Assembly: GCF_002741015.1 (NCBI RefSeq)
Contig: NZ_CP016616.1
Location: 3,939,501 to 4,003,500, forward strand
DNA length: 64,000 bases
Direction of reading: 5' to 3'
Source: Microvirga ossetica
Lineage (GTDB): Bacteria; Pseudomonadota; Alphaproteobacteria; Rhizobiales; Beijerinckiaceae
Numbering within the stretch: the first letter of the stretch is position 1; every line of letters starts with the position of its first letter. Below are positions 36,940 to 45,830 of the stretch, one piece after another. The notes under the pieces are model-generated. The model was not told the DNA's origin. It saw only the letters and a program-made list of their open reading frames with translations, and ran no database searches. Both the position numbers and the translations under genes were made by a program.

Positions 36940-38036
36940 GCCCTGTGCCCTCCGAGAGCCTCGCCGGCCACCAGATGCCCATTGGCATAGATGTGGACAT
37001 GGCCGGGATCGAGTGCGAGCGCAGCCTCGCTCCCCTCGATGGAAATGCCGTCCGGAACGCTGGCGGCAAGGGGCCGTCCGCCCATCTCCACCCGGGCGAT
37101 CCGCGCACGCCCGATATCGTCGATGCGCCGCACCTGGACCGGCAGTCCCGATCCCTTCGGCTGGAGCCGCACGAATTCGGGCCGGATGCCGAGCTCCACC
37201 TTCTCCCCGGCGGAGAGCGTGCGGTAGACCCGCTGCAAGGGGATCGCTTCGTTGCCGATGAAGGCGGTGGCGCCCTCGACGCGACAGGGGAGGATGTTCA
37301 TGCCCGGCGAGCCGATGAAGTGGCCCACGAAGGTATGGGCCGGGCGCTCGAACAGCTCGTCCGGCGTGCCGGTCTGGACCACGGCGCCGTCATGCATGAC
37401 CACCACCTTGTCGGCGAAGGTGAGCGCCTCGGTCTGATCATGCGTGACATAGATCATGGTGATGTCGAGCGCGCGGTGGATTTCCTTCAAGGTCGAGCGG
37501 AGCTGCCATTTCAGATGCGGATCGATCACGGTGAGCGGCTCGTCGAATAGGATCGCCGCCACGTCGTGACGAACGAGGCCGCGTCCGAGCGAGATCTTCT
37601 GCTTCATGTCGGCGGTAAGGTTGCTCGCCTTGCGGTCGAGCACGCGGGTGAGATCGAGAAGGCGGGCGATCTCCTCCACCCGCTGGGCCGTCCTGTCGCG
37701 CGGCACATGTCGGTTCTTGAGCGGGAAAGCCAGATTTTCGCGCACCGTCATGGTGTCGTAGACGACCGGAAACTGGAACACCTGGGCGATGTTGCGCGCT
37801 TCTGTCGGAAGGTCCGTCACGTCGAGATCGTTGAAGAGCACGCGCCCGCGCGTCGGGCGGACCAGTCCCGAGATGATGTTGAGTAGCGTGGTCTTGCCGC
37901 AGCCCGAGGGGCCGAGCAGGGCGTAGGCGCCGCCCTGGCTCCACACATGGTTGATTTCCTTGAGCGCGTAATCGTCCGCTTTGCGCGGATCGGGTCTGTA
38001 GGCGTGAGCGAGATGATCGAGCGTGATGCGGGCCAT
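36936..38036 (-). CDS. glpT: Glycerol ABC transporter ATPase GlpT (degenerate signature motif)
   Basis: A 366-residue cytoplasmic ATP-binding subunit with a C-terminal MalK-like regulatory domain (about 240-366). Walker A is GPSGCGKT (42-49), Walker B ILFDEP (about 161-166) and the switch histidine is intact in YVTHDQ (about 195-200). The LSGGQ signature is replaced by LTADMKQK (139-146). Its partner GlpS has an intact signature, so the two probably form a heterodimer. Here glpT means the ABC ATPase of the rhizobial system, not the glycerol-3-phosphate antiporter of the same name. Confidence 0.92.
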   Translation of the reverse strand: MARITLDHLAHAYRPDPRKADDYALKEINHVWSQGGAYALLGPSGCGKTTLLNIISGLVRPTRGRVLFNDLDVTDLPTEARNIAQVFQFPVVYDTMTVRENLAFPLKNRHVPRDRTAQRVEEIARLLDLTRVLDRKASNLTADMKQKISLGRGLVRHDVAAILFDEPLTVIDPHLKWQLRSTLKEIHRALDITMIYVTHDQTEALTFADKVVVMHDGAVVQTGTPDELFERPAHTFVGHFIGSPGMNILPCRVEGATAFIGNEAIPLQRVYRTLSAGEKVELGIRPEFVRLQPKGSGLPVQVRRIDDIGRARIARVEMGGRPLAASVPDGISIEGSEAALALDPGHVHIYANGHLVAGEALGGHRA

Positions 38037-38046
38037 CTATCTCTCC

Positions 38047-39135
38047 TCAAGCCGCCTTCTGGGCGGGATCCGCAGCCGCGAGGCGGCCTGCCGAATCGAA
38101 GAGGAACAGGTGCCGCGGGTCGATAGAGGCGGTCACTGCGGATTTCGGCTCCAGCCGTCTCACGCCCGGGACGAGCGCCACGAGGCGGTGGTCGCTGGCA
38201 TCGAGGTGGACATAGCTCTCCGACCCAGTGATCTCGGCGACGGAGACGATGGCCGGGATGGCGATCTCGTCGGAGGCGCCCGGTTCCAGCATGAGGTGAT
38301 GGGCGCGGAAGCCGACGGTGTAGTCCCCGTCGGGGACCGCGGCGAGGGGGCCGACAGCCCGGATCTGCCCGCCGGTGCTCAAGGTCGCGCTGCCGCCTTT
38401 GATGTGAACCTGCAAAGTATTGAGCGGCGGATCCGAGAAAACCCGCGCCGTGGTGAGATCGGTAGGGTGGCGATAGACCTGCGGCGTCGGCCCGAACTGC
38501 GTCACGCGTCCTTGAAACAGGGTGGCCGTGTTGCCGCCGAGCAGGAGCGCTTCGGTCGGTTCCGTCGTGGCATAGACGAAGATCGCACCCGACGCCGCGA
38601 AAACGCGCGGCAGTTCCTCGCGTAGTTCCTCGCGCAGCTTGTAGTCCAGATTGGCGAGAGGCTCGTCGAGCAGCACGAGATCGGCGCGCTTCACCAGGGC
38701 GCGCGCGATGGCGGTGCGCTGCTGCTGGCCGCCGGAAAGGTTCAGCGGCTTGCGGTCGAGATAGGGTTCGAGCTTCAGAAGCTTGGCGGCTTCGCGCACC
38801 CGCGTCTCGATCTCCTGCGCCGGAACCCGCGAAACGCGCAGCGGCGAGGCGATGTTCTCGTAGACATCGAGCGAGGGGTAATTGATGAATTGCTGGTAGA
38901 CCATGGCAACGCTGCGGCGCTGCACCGGCCAGCCCGTCACGTCCTGGCCTTCGACGAGTACGCGGCCGCTCGTCGGCGCATCGAGCCCGGCCATGAGGCG
39001 CATGAGCGAGGTCTTGCCGGCGAGCGTTGCGCCGAGCAGCACGTTGAGGGAGCCCCGTTGAAGGGTCAGGTTGACGTCGTCGATATGAACCGTTGCCCCG
39101 ACCTTCTTCGAGACGCCTTCGAGAACGAGACTCAT
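38047..39135 (-). CDS. glpS: Glycerol ABC transporter ATPase GlpS (degenerate switch histidine)
   Basis: A 362-residue cytoplasmic ATP-binding subunit, first gene of the operon. Walker A is GATLAGKT (about 35-42), the signature LSGGQQQR is intact (about 133-140) and Walker B is [12 protein letters not shown] (about 153-164). The switch region reads [10 protein letters not shown] instead of the usual VTHDQxEA, so the catalytic histidine is replaced by threonine. A C-terminal regulatory domain follows. I use the ATG at 39135; a GTG at 39141 would add two residues. Confidence 0.92.
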   Translation of the reverse strand: MSLVLEGVSKKVGATVHIDDVNLTLQRGSLNVLLGATLAGKTSLMRLMAGLDAPTSGRVLVEGQDVTGWPVQRRSVAMVYQQFINYPSLDVYENIASPLRVSRVPAQEIETRVREAAKLLKLEPYLDRKPLNLSGGQQQRTAIARALVKRADLVLLDEPLANLDYKLREELREELPRVFAASGAIFVYATTEPTEALLLGGNTATLFQGRVTQFGPTPQVYRHPTDLTTARVFSDPPLNTLQVHIKGGSATLSTGGQIRAVGPLAAVPDGDYTVGFRAHHLMLEPGASDEIAIPAIVSVAEITGSESYVHLDASDHRLVALVPGVRRLEPKSAVTASIDPRHLFLFDSAGRLAAADPAQKAA

Positions 39136-39570
39136 CGGCACGTTCCCGGGATTCTGGCAGGATCCGAAAGAGGAGGGAAAGCATAGGCGGAGATGATCGC
39201 GGCGTCATGTTCCGCCGCGTTTCGGGCCATGTCATGCCCGCATGCGCTACCACTCACCGCGACGTCGAACGTCACCGATTCTTGCGGACCCAAGAGCGCT
39301 TCTCCCGGCTGCAGGCCTTCGAGGCCTGAGCTTACTTTTATTATTATAGTGAAGGTATCTTGCCCCCAAAGCGAAAGCAACAGGCTGGGCTTAAGGCAAA
39401 ACTGGTCTTTGACTGGACTGAATTCACGAGCCCCTTCAAACGGCGAGATCCTGCCGTCGTTCGGTATTTTTGAACTGAAGCGACGCTCCGGGAGTTCAAG
39501 CACCACGTGCCGGTTGCGCTCTTCTCCACCCGTGGCCGGAGCATTCCTTCGAACCGGCTGGGAGACAATC
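39136..39570. other. 435-bp intergenic region between glpS and the SDR gene
   Basis: Two divergent genes start from this stretch, so promoters for the glycerol operon (minus) and the SDR gene (plus) should lie here, but I see no convincing -35/-10 pair. A perfect hairpin CAGGCCT-TCG-AGGCCTG lies at 39312-39328 and is followed by an AT-rich run (TTTTATTATTATAG), which could be a terminator-like or regulatory element. No open frame in it looks like a gene. Confidence 0.5.
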
Positions 39571-40359
39571 ATGCCAGAAACTGCAAAGCCGTTTGCCATC
39601 GTCACCGGTGCCTCTTCCGGCATCGGATATGAACTCGCGAAGCTCTGTGCCCAGAAGGGCTACGATCTGCTGGTTGCGGCCGATCGTGCCGCCATCCACG
39701 ACGCAGCCAAGGAATTCCGGACGCTCGGCGCCAAGGTCGAGGCCGTCGAGGTCGACCTTTCCAATCCGGAGGGAGTCGACAAGCTTTATGCGGCTGCCAA
39801 GGGCAGGCCGGTCGATGCACTTCTGGCCAATGCCGGGCACGGGCTCGGGCACGCCTTCCTCGACCAGGATTTCGCCGAGGCCCGCCATGTGATCGACACC
39901 AACATCACCGGTACGATCTACCTTCTCCAGAAGGTCGGGCGCGACATGCGCACGAAAGGCGAGGGAAAGATCCTGATCACCGGGTCGATCGCCGGCTTCA
40001 TGCCGGGCACGTTCCAGGCGGTCTACAACGGCACCAAGGCTTTCATCGATTCCTTCTCGTTCGCCCTGCGGGCGGAGTTGAAGGACAGTGGCGTGACCGT
40101 CACCTGTCTGATGCCCGGCGCCACGGAGACGGAGTTCTTCGAGCGCGCCGGCATGGAGGATACGCAGGTCGGCCAGGCCAAGAAGGATGACCCCGCCTAT
40201 GTGGCGAAGGTCGGGTTCGATGCCATGATGAATGGCGAAGGCGACGTGGTGAGCGGCTGGAAGAACAAGTTTACGACCATCCTCGCCAACGTGACGCCGG
40301 CCGGCATGCTGGCCGAGCAGCACCGCAAGATGGCGGAGCCGGGATCCGGAAAGCGCTAA
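39571..40359 (+). CDS. Short-chain dehydrogenase/reductase (SDR)
   Basis: A 262-residue classical SDR. The nucleotide-binding motif TGASSGIG is at about 12-19, NAGHG at about 88-92, and the catalytic Tyr-x3-Lys appears as YNGTK (about 150-154) after GSIAG. The aspartate/arginine region suggests either NAD or NADP; the sequence does not decide. The ATG at 39571 has GGGAGA upstream; the longer open frame starting at 39193 is not supported. The substrate is unknown. It is divergent from the glycerol operon and could be unrelated to it. Confidence 0.9.
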   Translation: MPETAKPFAIVTGASSGIGYELAKLCAQKGYDLLVAADRAAIHDAAKEFRTLGAKVEAVEVDLSNPEGVDKLYAAAKGRPVDALLANAGHGLGHAFLDQDFAEARHVIDTNITGTIYLLQKVGRDMRTKGEGKILITGSIAGFMPGTFQAVYNGTKAFIDSFSFALRAELKDSGVTVTCLMPGATETEFFERAGMEDTQVGQAKKDDPAYVAKVGFDAMMNGEGDVVSGWKNKFTTILANVTPAGMLAEQHRKMAEPGSGKR

Positions 40360-40487
40360 GCGAAACTTTGATTCGCCGAGCCTGCCGGCGGGTGCATCCT
40401 CGCTGATGCCGAGTTGACGATTGCGGCCCGATCCTTCAGGAGCGATAGCCGCAATCGGAAAGACACGGCGACCGCGAGGGATCTCAG

Positions 40488-41876
40488 ATGACCGAGCCGA
40501 AGGACCTGCTGCAGCGCCTGACAGGGCTTCTGGGCCCGGCGGCCGTCATTGCCGAAGGACCCGATCTCCAGCCTTATGCGGTCGACTGGCGCAAGCTCTT
40601 TCCGGGAAAGCCGGCCTGCGTCGTGCGCCCGTCCTCGACCGAGCAGGTGGCCCAGGTCGTGCAGATCTGCCGCGAGGCCGGCGCCGTCATCGTGCCCCAG
40701 GGCGGCAATACGGGGCTCGCCGGCGGCGCGGTTCCGGACGCCTCGGGCAGGCAGGTCGTCCTCTCCCTCAATCGCATGGCGGCGATCCGCCATGTCGATC
40801 CCGTCGGCCTGACCATCGAGGCCGAGGCCGGCTGCATCCTGAAAGTGGCGCAGGACGCTGCGGCCTCGGCAGGCCGCCTCCTGCCGATCAGCCTGGCGGC
40901 CGAAGGCTCGGCCACCATCGGCGGGGTTGTGTCGGCCAATGCGGGCGGCGTGAACGTGCTGCGTTACGGCATGACCCGCAGCCTCGTGCTCGGGCTCGAG
41001 GTGGTCCTGCCCGACGGCACCATCGTCAATGGCCTGCGCCGGCTGCGCAAGGACAATGCGGGCTACGATTGGAAGCAGCTCTTCATCGGCAGCGAGGGCA
41101 CGCTCGGCATCGTCACGGCGGCGATCCTGCGGCTGTTGCCGCGGCCGAAGCATTCTGTAACCGCGCTGCTCTCCATCGCCGATCCGGCCGCCGCCCTGCG
41201 GCTTCTGGAACTCGCCCAGGACGAGCTCGGCGACCAGATCTCGGCCTTCGAGCTGATCTCGGCCACCTCCATGCAGCTCGTCGCCAAGCATGCGGGCCTG
41301 AAGCCTCCCATCACTGAGGGCGAATGGTTCGTGCTGATCGAGGCGGCGTCCGGCCTGGCGGGCCTGCGCGAAGCGGCGGAGGCGATGCTGGGCTCGGCCT
41401 TCGAGCAGGAGATCGCCCTCGACGGCGTCATCGCCGAGTCGGGCGCCCAGGCGGCGCAGCTCTGGGCCCTGCGCGAGCATGTGACGGAATCCGAGGCGCG
41501 GGAGGGCAAGAGCGTCAAGCACGACGTCTCCGTGCCGCTGACGGAGGTTCCACGCTTCCTCGTCGAGGCCGGGGAGGCGCTCGCTGCCGGCGCTCCGGGT
41601 ACGCGCGTGAACGCCTTCGGCCATCTCGGCGACGGCAACATCCACTACAACATTCTCGTCGATGCCGGTCACGATGCGGGCCTCGTGAACCGCATCGTGC
41701 ACGACGTCGTCGCAGCCCTCGGCGGCAGCATCTCGGCGGAGCACGGCATCGGGCAATATCGCGTCGGCGAACTCGCCCGCTATCGCGCCCCGGCCGAGAT
41801 GGAGCTCGCCCGCACGATCAAGTGGGCGCTCGATCCCGACAACAGACTCAATCCGGGCAAGGTGATCCTGCCCTGA
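40488..41876 (+). CDS. FAD-linked oxidoreductase (GlcD / D-2-hydroxyacid dehydrogenase type)
   Basis: A 462-residue flavoprotein of the vanillyl-alcohol-oxidase superfamily. The FAD-binding domain has VVPQGGNTGLAGGAVPD-like sequence (VIVPQGGNTGLAGGA, about 65-79), LAAEGSATIGGVVSANAGGV and GSEGTLGIVTAAILRLLP (about 196-213). The C-terminal part has NAFGHLGDGNIHYNI (about 376-390) with metal-ligand histidines, and ends with LDPDNRLNPGKVI. Relatives oxidise glycolate, D-lactate or D-2-hydroxyglutarate; the absence of glcE/glcF neighbours favours a single-subunit D-2-hydroxyacid dehydrogenase. Confidence 0.9.
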   Translation: MTEPKDLLQRLTGLLGPAAVIAEGPDLQPYAVDWRKLFPGKPACVVRPSSTEQVAQVVQICREAGAVIVPQGGNTGLAGGAVPDASGRQVVLSLNRMAAIRHVDPVGLTIEAEAGCILKVAQDAAASAGRLLPISLAAEGSATIGGVVSANAGGVNVLRYGMTRSLVLGLEVVLPDGTIVNGLRRLRKDNAGYDWKQLFIGSEGTLGIVTAAILRLLPRPKHSVTALLSIADPAAALRLLELAQDELGDQISAFELISATSMQLVAKHAGLKPPITEGEWFVLIEAASGLAGLREAAEAMLGSAFEQEIALDGVIAESGAQAAQLWALREHVTESEAREGKSVKHDVSVPLTEVPRFLVEAGEALAAGAPGTRVNAFGHLGDGNIHYNILVDAGHDAGLVNRIVHDVVAALGGSISAEHGIGQYRVGELARYRAPAEMELARTIKWALDPDNRLNPGKVILP

Positions 41877-41884
41877 GATCCCGC

Positions 41885-42457
41885 TCAGCCACGGCCGAGC
41901 GAATAGAACTCGTCGTTCGGCCGCATGTTGGTGACGTTGGCGAGCCGGTTCGACATGGCGAAGAAGGCGGCAATCGCCGCGATGTCCCACACGTCCTCGT
42001 CCTTAAAGCCGTGGGCGCCGAGGGAGGCGATATCGGCATCGCCGACGGAATGAGCCTCGAGGGCCACCTTCATGGCGAAGTCGAGCATGGCCTTCTGCCG
42101 GGGCGTGATGTCGGCCTTGCGGTAATTGACGGCGACCTGATCGGCGATCAGCGGGTTCTTGGCGCGGATGCGCAGGATCGCGCCATGGGCGATGACGCAG
42201 TACTGGCACTGATTGGCATTGCTGGTCGCCACCACGATCATCTCGCGCTCGGCCTTGGTGAGATTGCCGGGCTTGTCCATCAGCGCGTCGTGATAGGCGA
42301 AGAAGGCGCGAAACTCGTCGGGCCGGTGAGCCAGCACCAGAAAGACGTTCGGCACGAAGCCGGATTTCTCCTGAACCGCCAAGATTCGCGTACGGATGTC
42401 CTCCGGCAGATCCGGGATCTCCGGAACGGGAAAGCGGCTGATCGGCGGCTTGCTCAC
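41885..42457 (-). CDS. Peroxidase-related protein, carboxymuconolactone decarboxylase (AhpD-like) family
   Basis: A 190-residue helical protein of the alkylhydroperoxidase-like CMD family. The redox motif CQYCVIAHG (about 83-91) has CxxC followed by a conserved His. The ends PPISRFPVPEIPDLPEDIR and DEFYSLGR match the uncharacterised peroxidase-related enzyme family. I place the start at the GTG at 42457 (AGAGG upstream), as in relatives, rather than the ATG at 42553. It may reduce peroxides with a thiol donor. It converges on the FAD-linked dehydrogenase gene with an 8-bp gap. Confidence 0.9.
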   Translation of the reverse strand: MSKPPISRFPVPEIPDLPEDIRTRILAVQEKSGFVPNVFLVLAHRPDEFRAFFAYHDALMDKPGNLTKAEREMIVVATSNANQCQYCVIAHGAILRIRAKNPLIADQVAVNYRKADITPRQKAMLDFAMKVALEAHSVGDADIASLGAHGFKDEDVWDIAAIAAFFAMSNRLANVTNMRPNDEFYSLGRG

Positions 42458-42579
42458 AGGTGAACCTCTTCTTGTCGAAACCCGGTGCGAGGCGGCTGTC
42501 CTCGCGGGTCTTATTGCCAGATCGAGCTTATTCGGGTTGGATCTGGCAAACAACGTGCCCGGATCAGGAGAAAACCATC

Positions 42580-43380
42580 ATGAGTGCCCAGCTGTCCGTT
42601 GCCGGCGAGGCCATTCTCCTGCGCGAGGATCGGGATGGAGTCGTGACGCTGGTTCTCAACCGGCCCGCCAGGTTCAACGCCCTGTCCGAGGAGATGCTGT
42701 CGGCGCTGCAGGCGGCTCTGGATGATATCAAGGATGACGACACCGTGCGCTGCGTCGTTCTCGCGGCGTCCGGCAAGGCCTTCTGCGCCGGGCACGACCT
42801 CAAGCAGATGCGCGCCAATCCGCGCCAGGATTACTACGAAACTCTGTTCGCCCAATGCAGCCGCGTCATGCAGTCCATCGTCGATCTCCCGGTCCCCGTC
42901 ATCGCCCGGGTTCACGGCATGGCGACGGCGGCAGGCTGCCAGCTCGTCGCGACGTGCGATCTCGCCGTGGCCTCCGAGAGCGCCACCTTCGCTGTTTCCG
43001 GCATCGATGTGGGGCTGTTCTGCTCGACGCCGGCGGTCGCGCTTTCGCGCAATGTGGCGCCCAAGCATGCCTTCGACATGCTGGTGACGGGACGCTTCAT
43101 CTCATCGGCCGAGGCTTTGTCCTTCGGCCTCGTCAATCGCGTCGCGCCGGATGCGGAGCTGGACAAGGCCGTGGCCGCCCTGACGGCCGATATCTGCGCC
43201 AAAAGCCCTGTGGCGATCCGCACGGGCAAGGCGATGTTCGCGCGTCAGCGTTCCATGAGTCTCGAGGAGGCCTATACTTACGCAGGCAACGTCATGGCCT
43301 GCAACATGATGGCCGAGGATGCAGCCGAGGGCATCGACGCCTTCATCGAGAAGCGCAAGCCCGTGTGGAAGGGGCGCTGA
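42580..43380 (+). CDS. Enoyl-CoA hydratase/isomerase-fold protein lacking the catalytic glutamates
   Basis: A 266-residue crotonase-superfamily protein. The CoA-binding and oxyanion-hole segments are conserved (LNRPARFNALSEEM near 26-39 and AFCAGHDLKQM near 67-77). The position of catalytic Glu144 of rat hydratase (GCELAMMCD) is Gln (GCQLVATCD), and the Glu164 region (PEIxLG) reads SGIDVGLF. Both catalytic acids are thus missing, as in ECHDC3-type members, so ordinary hydration is doubtful. AGGAG precedes the ATG at 42580. The acyl-CoA synthetase gene converges on it with a 7-bp gap. Confidence 0.9.
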   Translation: MSAQLSVAGEAILLREDRDGVVTLVLNRPARFNALSEEMLSALQAALDDIKDDDTVRCVVLAASGKAFCAGHDLKQMRANPRQDYYETLFAQCSRVMQSIVDLPVPVIARVHGMATAAGCQLVATCDLAVASESATFAVSGIDVGLFCSTPAVALSRNVAPKHAFDMLVTGRFISSAEALSFGLVNRVAPDAELDKAVAALTADICAKSPVAIRTGKAMFARQRSMSLEEAYTYAGNVMACNMMAEDAAEGIDAFIEKRKPVWKGR

Positions 43381-43387
43381 GGCGTTC

Positions 43388-45031
43388 CTATGTCCCTTCG
43401 GCCTTGTGAGCCCGCGCCATCTCGCGCAGCTGGAACTTCTGGATCTTGCCGGTGGAGGTCTTCGGCAGCTCCGTGAAGATCACCGTGCGCGGGCATTTAT
43501 AGGAAGCGAGGTGCTCTCGGCACCAGGCGACGATATCCTCCGGCGACACGGATTGATCGGGCTTCAGCTCCACGAATGCGCAGGGGGTCTCGCCCCATTT
43601 CTCGTCCGGAACCGCCACCACGGCCGCAGCCTGAATGGCCGGGTGCTTGTAGAGCGCATCCTCCACCTCGATGGAGGAGATGTTCTCGCCGCCTGAGATG
43701 ATGATGTCCTTCGAGCGGTCCTTTAGCTGCACGTAGCCGTCGGGATATTTCACGCCGAGATCGCCGGAATGGAACCAGCCCCCCTCGAAGGCCTTGGCGG
43801 TTCCGGCCGGGTTCTTGAGATAGCCCTTCATCACCACATTGCCGCGGAACATGACCTCGCCGAGGGTCTTCCCATCGGAGGGCACCGGCTGCAGGGTTAG
43901 GGGGTCGAGGACGTCGAGCTCTTCCAGAACCGGATAGCGCACGCCCTGCCGGGCCTTCTTCGCCGCATAGTCGGATGGATCGAGCGCTTCCCATTCCTCA
44001 TGCCATTCGTTGACAACTGCAGGGCCGTAGACCTCCGTCAACCCGTAGAGATGCGTCACGTCGAAACCTGCGGCTTTCATCGCCGCCAGCACCGCCTCCG
44101 GCGGCGGCGCGGCGGCCGTCATGAATTTGACCATATGCGGCAGGGGCCGCTTCTCCCCGGCGGGCGCATTGAGCAGCGTCGACATGACGATCGGCGCGCC
44201 GCACAGATGCGTGACGCCGTTGTCGGCGAAGGCGTCGTACATGGGCTTGGCCCGCACGGCGCGCAGGCAGACATGGGTGCCGGCAACGATGGAGAGCGAC
44301 CAGGGGAAGCACCAGCCGTTGCAGTGGAACATGGGCAGCGTCCACAGGTACACAGGGTGCTGCCCCATTCCGGCGGTGAGGATGTTGCCGAGGGAAAGAA
44401 GATAAGCGCCGCGATGATGATAGACGACACCCTTCGGATCGCCGGTGGTGCCGGAGGTATAGTTCAGGGTGATCGCATCCCATTCGTCCCGCGGCGGGCT
44501 CCATGCGAAGTCCGGGTCTCCTTCGGCAAGGAACTCCTCGTATTCCATGGAGCTCAGGCGCTCACCGGCGCCCGTGAATTCAGGATCGTCGTAATCGATC
44601 ACGAGCGGCTTGCTCGCGCTCGATGCAAGGGCCGCCTTGACGGTGGCCGAGAATTCCCGGTCCGTGATCAGCACTTTGGCCTCGCCGTGCGCGAGCGAGA
44701 AGGCGATGATCTTGGCATCGAGGCGAGTGTTGAGCGTGTTGAGCACGGCACCCGTCATCGGGACACCGTAATGGCATTCGAGCATGGCGGGAGTATTGGG
44801 CAGCATGACCGACACCGTATCGCCGCGGCCGATACCGCGTCGGGCCAGGGCCGATGCAAGGCGCCGGCTGCGGGCGTAGAAATCGCGGTAGTTCCGTTGC
44901 AGCGCGCCGTGAACGACGGCGATGCGTTCAGGGTGGACGGCGGCGGCGCGCTCCAGGAACGCCAGCGGCGTCAGCGGCTGGTAGTTCGCCGGGTTCTTGT
45001 CGAGGTTGGTGTCGTAGATCGTAGAGGCCAC
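43388..45031 (-). CDS. Acyl-CoA synthetase (AMP-forming, medium/long-chain)
   Basis: A 547-residue adenylate-forming enzyme that activates a carboxylic acid with ATP and CoA. The P-loop-like motif YTSGTTGDPKGVVYHHRG lies at about 188-205, the adenine-binding YGLTEVYGP near 325-333, the hinge Asp in FHSGDLGVKYPDGYVQLKDR (about 420-439), and the acyl-adenylate Lys in PKTSTGKIQKF near the C-terminus (about 529-539). The start GTG at 45031 has AAGGAGGAA upstream. The acid substrate is not given by sequence. Confidence 0.93.
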   Translation of the reverse strand: MASTIYDTNLDKNPANYQPLTPLAFLERAAAVHPERIAVVHGALQRNYRDFYARSRRLASALARRGIGRGDTVSVMLPNTPAMLECHYGVPMTGAVLNTLNTRLDAKIIAFSLAHGEAKVLITDREFSATVKAALASSASKPLVIDYDDPEFTGAGERLSSMEYEEFLAEGDPDFAWSPPRDEWDAITLNYTSGTTGDPKGVVYHHRGAYLLSLGNILTAGMGQHPVYLWTLPMFHCNGWCFPWSLSIVAGTHVCLRAVRAKPMYDAFADNGVTHLCGAPIVMSTLLNAPAGEKRPLPHMVKFMTAAAPPPEAVLAAMKAAGFDVTHLYGLTEVYGPAVVNEWHEEWEALDPSDYAAKKARQGVRYPVLEELDVLDPLTLQPVPSDGKTLGEVMFRGNVVMKGYLKNPAGTAKAFEGGWFHSGDLGVKYPDGYVQLKDRSKDIIISGGENISSIEVEDALYKHPAIQAAAVVAVPDEKWGETPCAFVELKPDQSVSPEDIVAWCREHLASYKCPRTVIFTELPKTSTGKIQKFQLREMARAHKAEGT

Positions 45032-45128
45032 CGTCGTTCCTCCTTGAGCGAGCGAGTATTGCTACAGGAGAGGAGGCTGACAATCCTGCGAAATGTCAGC
45101 GTCCCGTCACCATCGGGCGAGCTGCCTG

Positions 45129-45794
45129 TCAATCCTTGACGGATACCACCGCGCGCTGGGCTTTCGACGTGATTTCGTCCCAGGCCTGGGCGCGAATGTC
45201 GGAGGTCGGGCAGACCCAGGATCCGCCGACGGCGACCACATTCGACAAGGCGAGCCAATCGCGCGCGTTCTTCTCGTCGATCCCGCCCGTCGGGCAGAAG
45301 CGCGCCTGCGGGAAGGGACCGGCAAGAGCCTTCAGGGCCGGAATGCCGCCGGCTGCGACGGCCGGGAAGAACTTGACCGTCTGGAAGCCGTGAGCGAGGG
45401 CCGCCATGAGCTCGGATGCAGTGGCGATGCCCGGGATGAAAGGCATCTCGCTTTCGGACGCCGCTTCGAGGAGATCCGGCGTGGCACCGGGGCTCAGGGC
45501 ATAACGCGCACCGAGCTTCCGGGCGCGCTCCAGGTCGTTGGGCGTGAGAACGGTGCCGATGCCGACGACAGCCTCCGGCACGTCCTGGATGATGGCGGCT
45601 GCGGAATCCGCGGCTGCCGGGGTGCGCAGGGTGATCTCCAGAAGACGCAGGCCGCCGGCCACGAGGGCACGTGCAAGCGGAACCGCATCCTCGACGCGCT
45701 CCAGGGTGATAACCGGAACGATGGGACCGTGGCGCAGCAGGTCGGCCAGCTTCTTGTTGCGGGAGCCGGAGAGATCCGTCGGGTTCTGGGTCAT
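45129..45794 (-). CDS. eda: 2-dehydro-3-deoxy-phosphogluconate (KDPG) aldolase
   Basis: A 221-residue class I aldolase splitting KDPG into pyruvate and glyceraldehyde 3-phosphate. The general-base Glu is in LLEITLRTPAA (about 51-61), the phosphate-binding segment VGIGTVLT near 76-83 and the Schiff-base Lys in FQTVKFFPA (about 133-141). It follows the KDG kinase gene after 36 bp, so it acts directly downstream in the same short pathway: KDG to KDPG to pyruvate plus triose phosphate. The Entner-Doudoroff dehydratase gene edd is not next to it. Confidence 0.93.
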   Translation of the reverse strand: MTQNPTDLSGSRNKKLADLLRHGPIVPVITLERVEDAVPLARALVAGGLRLLEITLRTPAAADSAAAIIQDVPEAVVGIGTVLTPNDLERARKLGARYALSPGATPDLLEAASESEMPFIPGIATASELMAALAHGFQTVKFFPAVAAGGIPALKALAGPFPQARFCPTGGIDEKNARDWLALSNVVAVGGSWVCPTSDIRAQAWDEITSKAQRAVVSVKD

Positions 45795-45830
45795 GTGAGG
45801 AGCTCCTTCATGGGCGTGCTGGCAAGCGCA

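Noticed and set aside
35162..37108. A 648-residue version of GlpQ
   Set aside because: Only the last 294 residues are permease-like; the rest is another frame of glpP and glpT. The ATGA overlap at 36043-36046 marks the true start.
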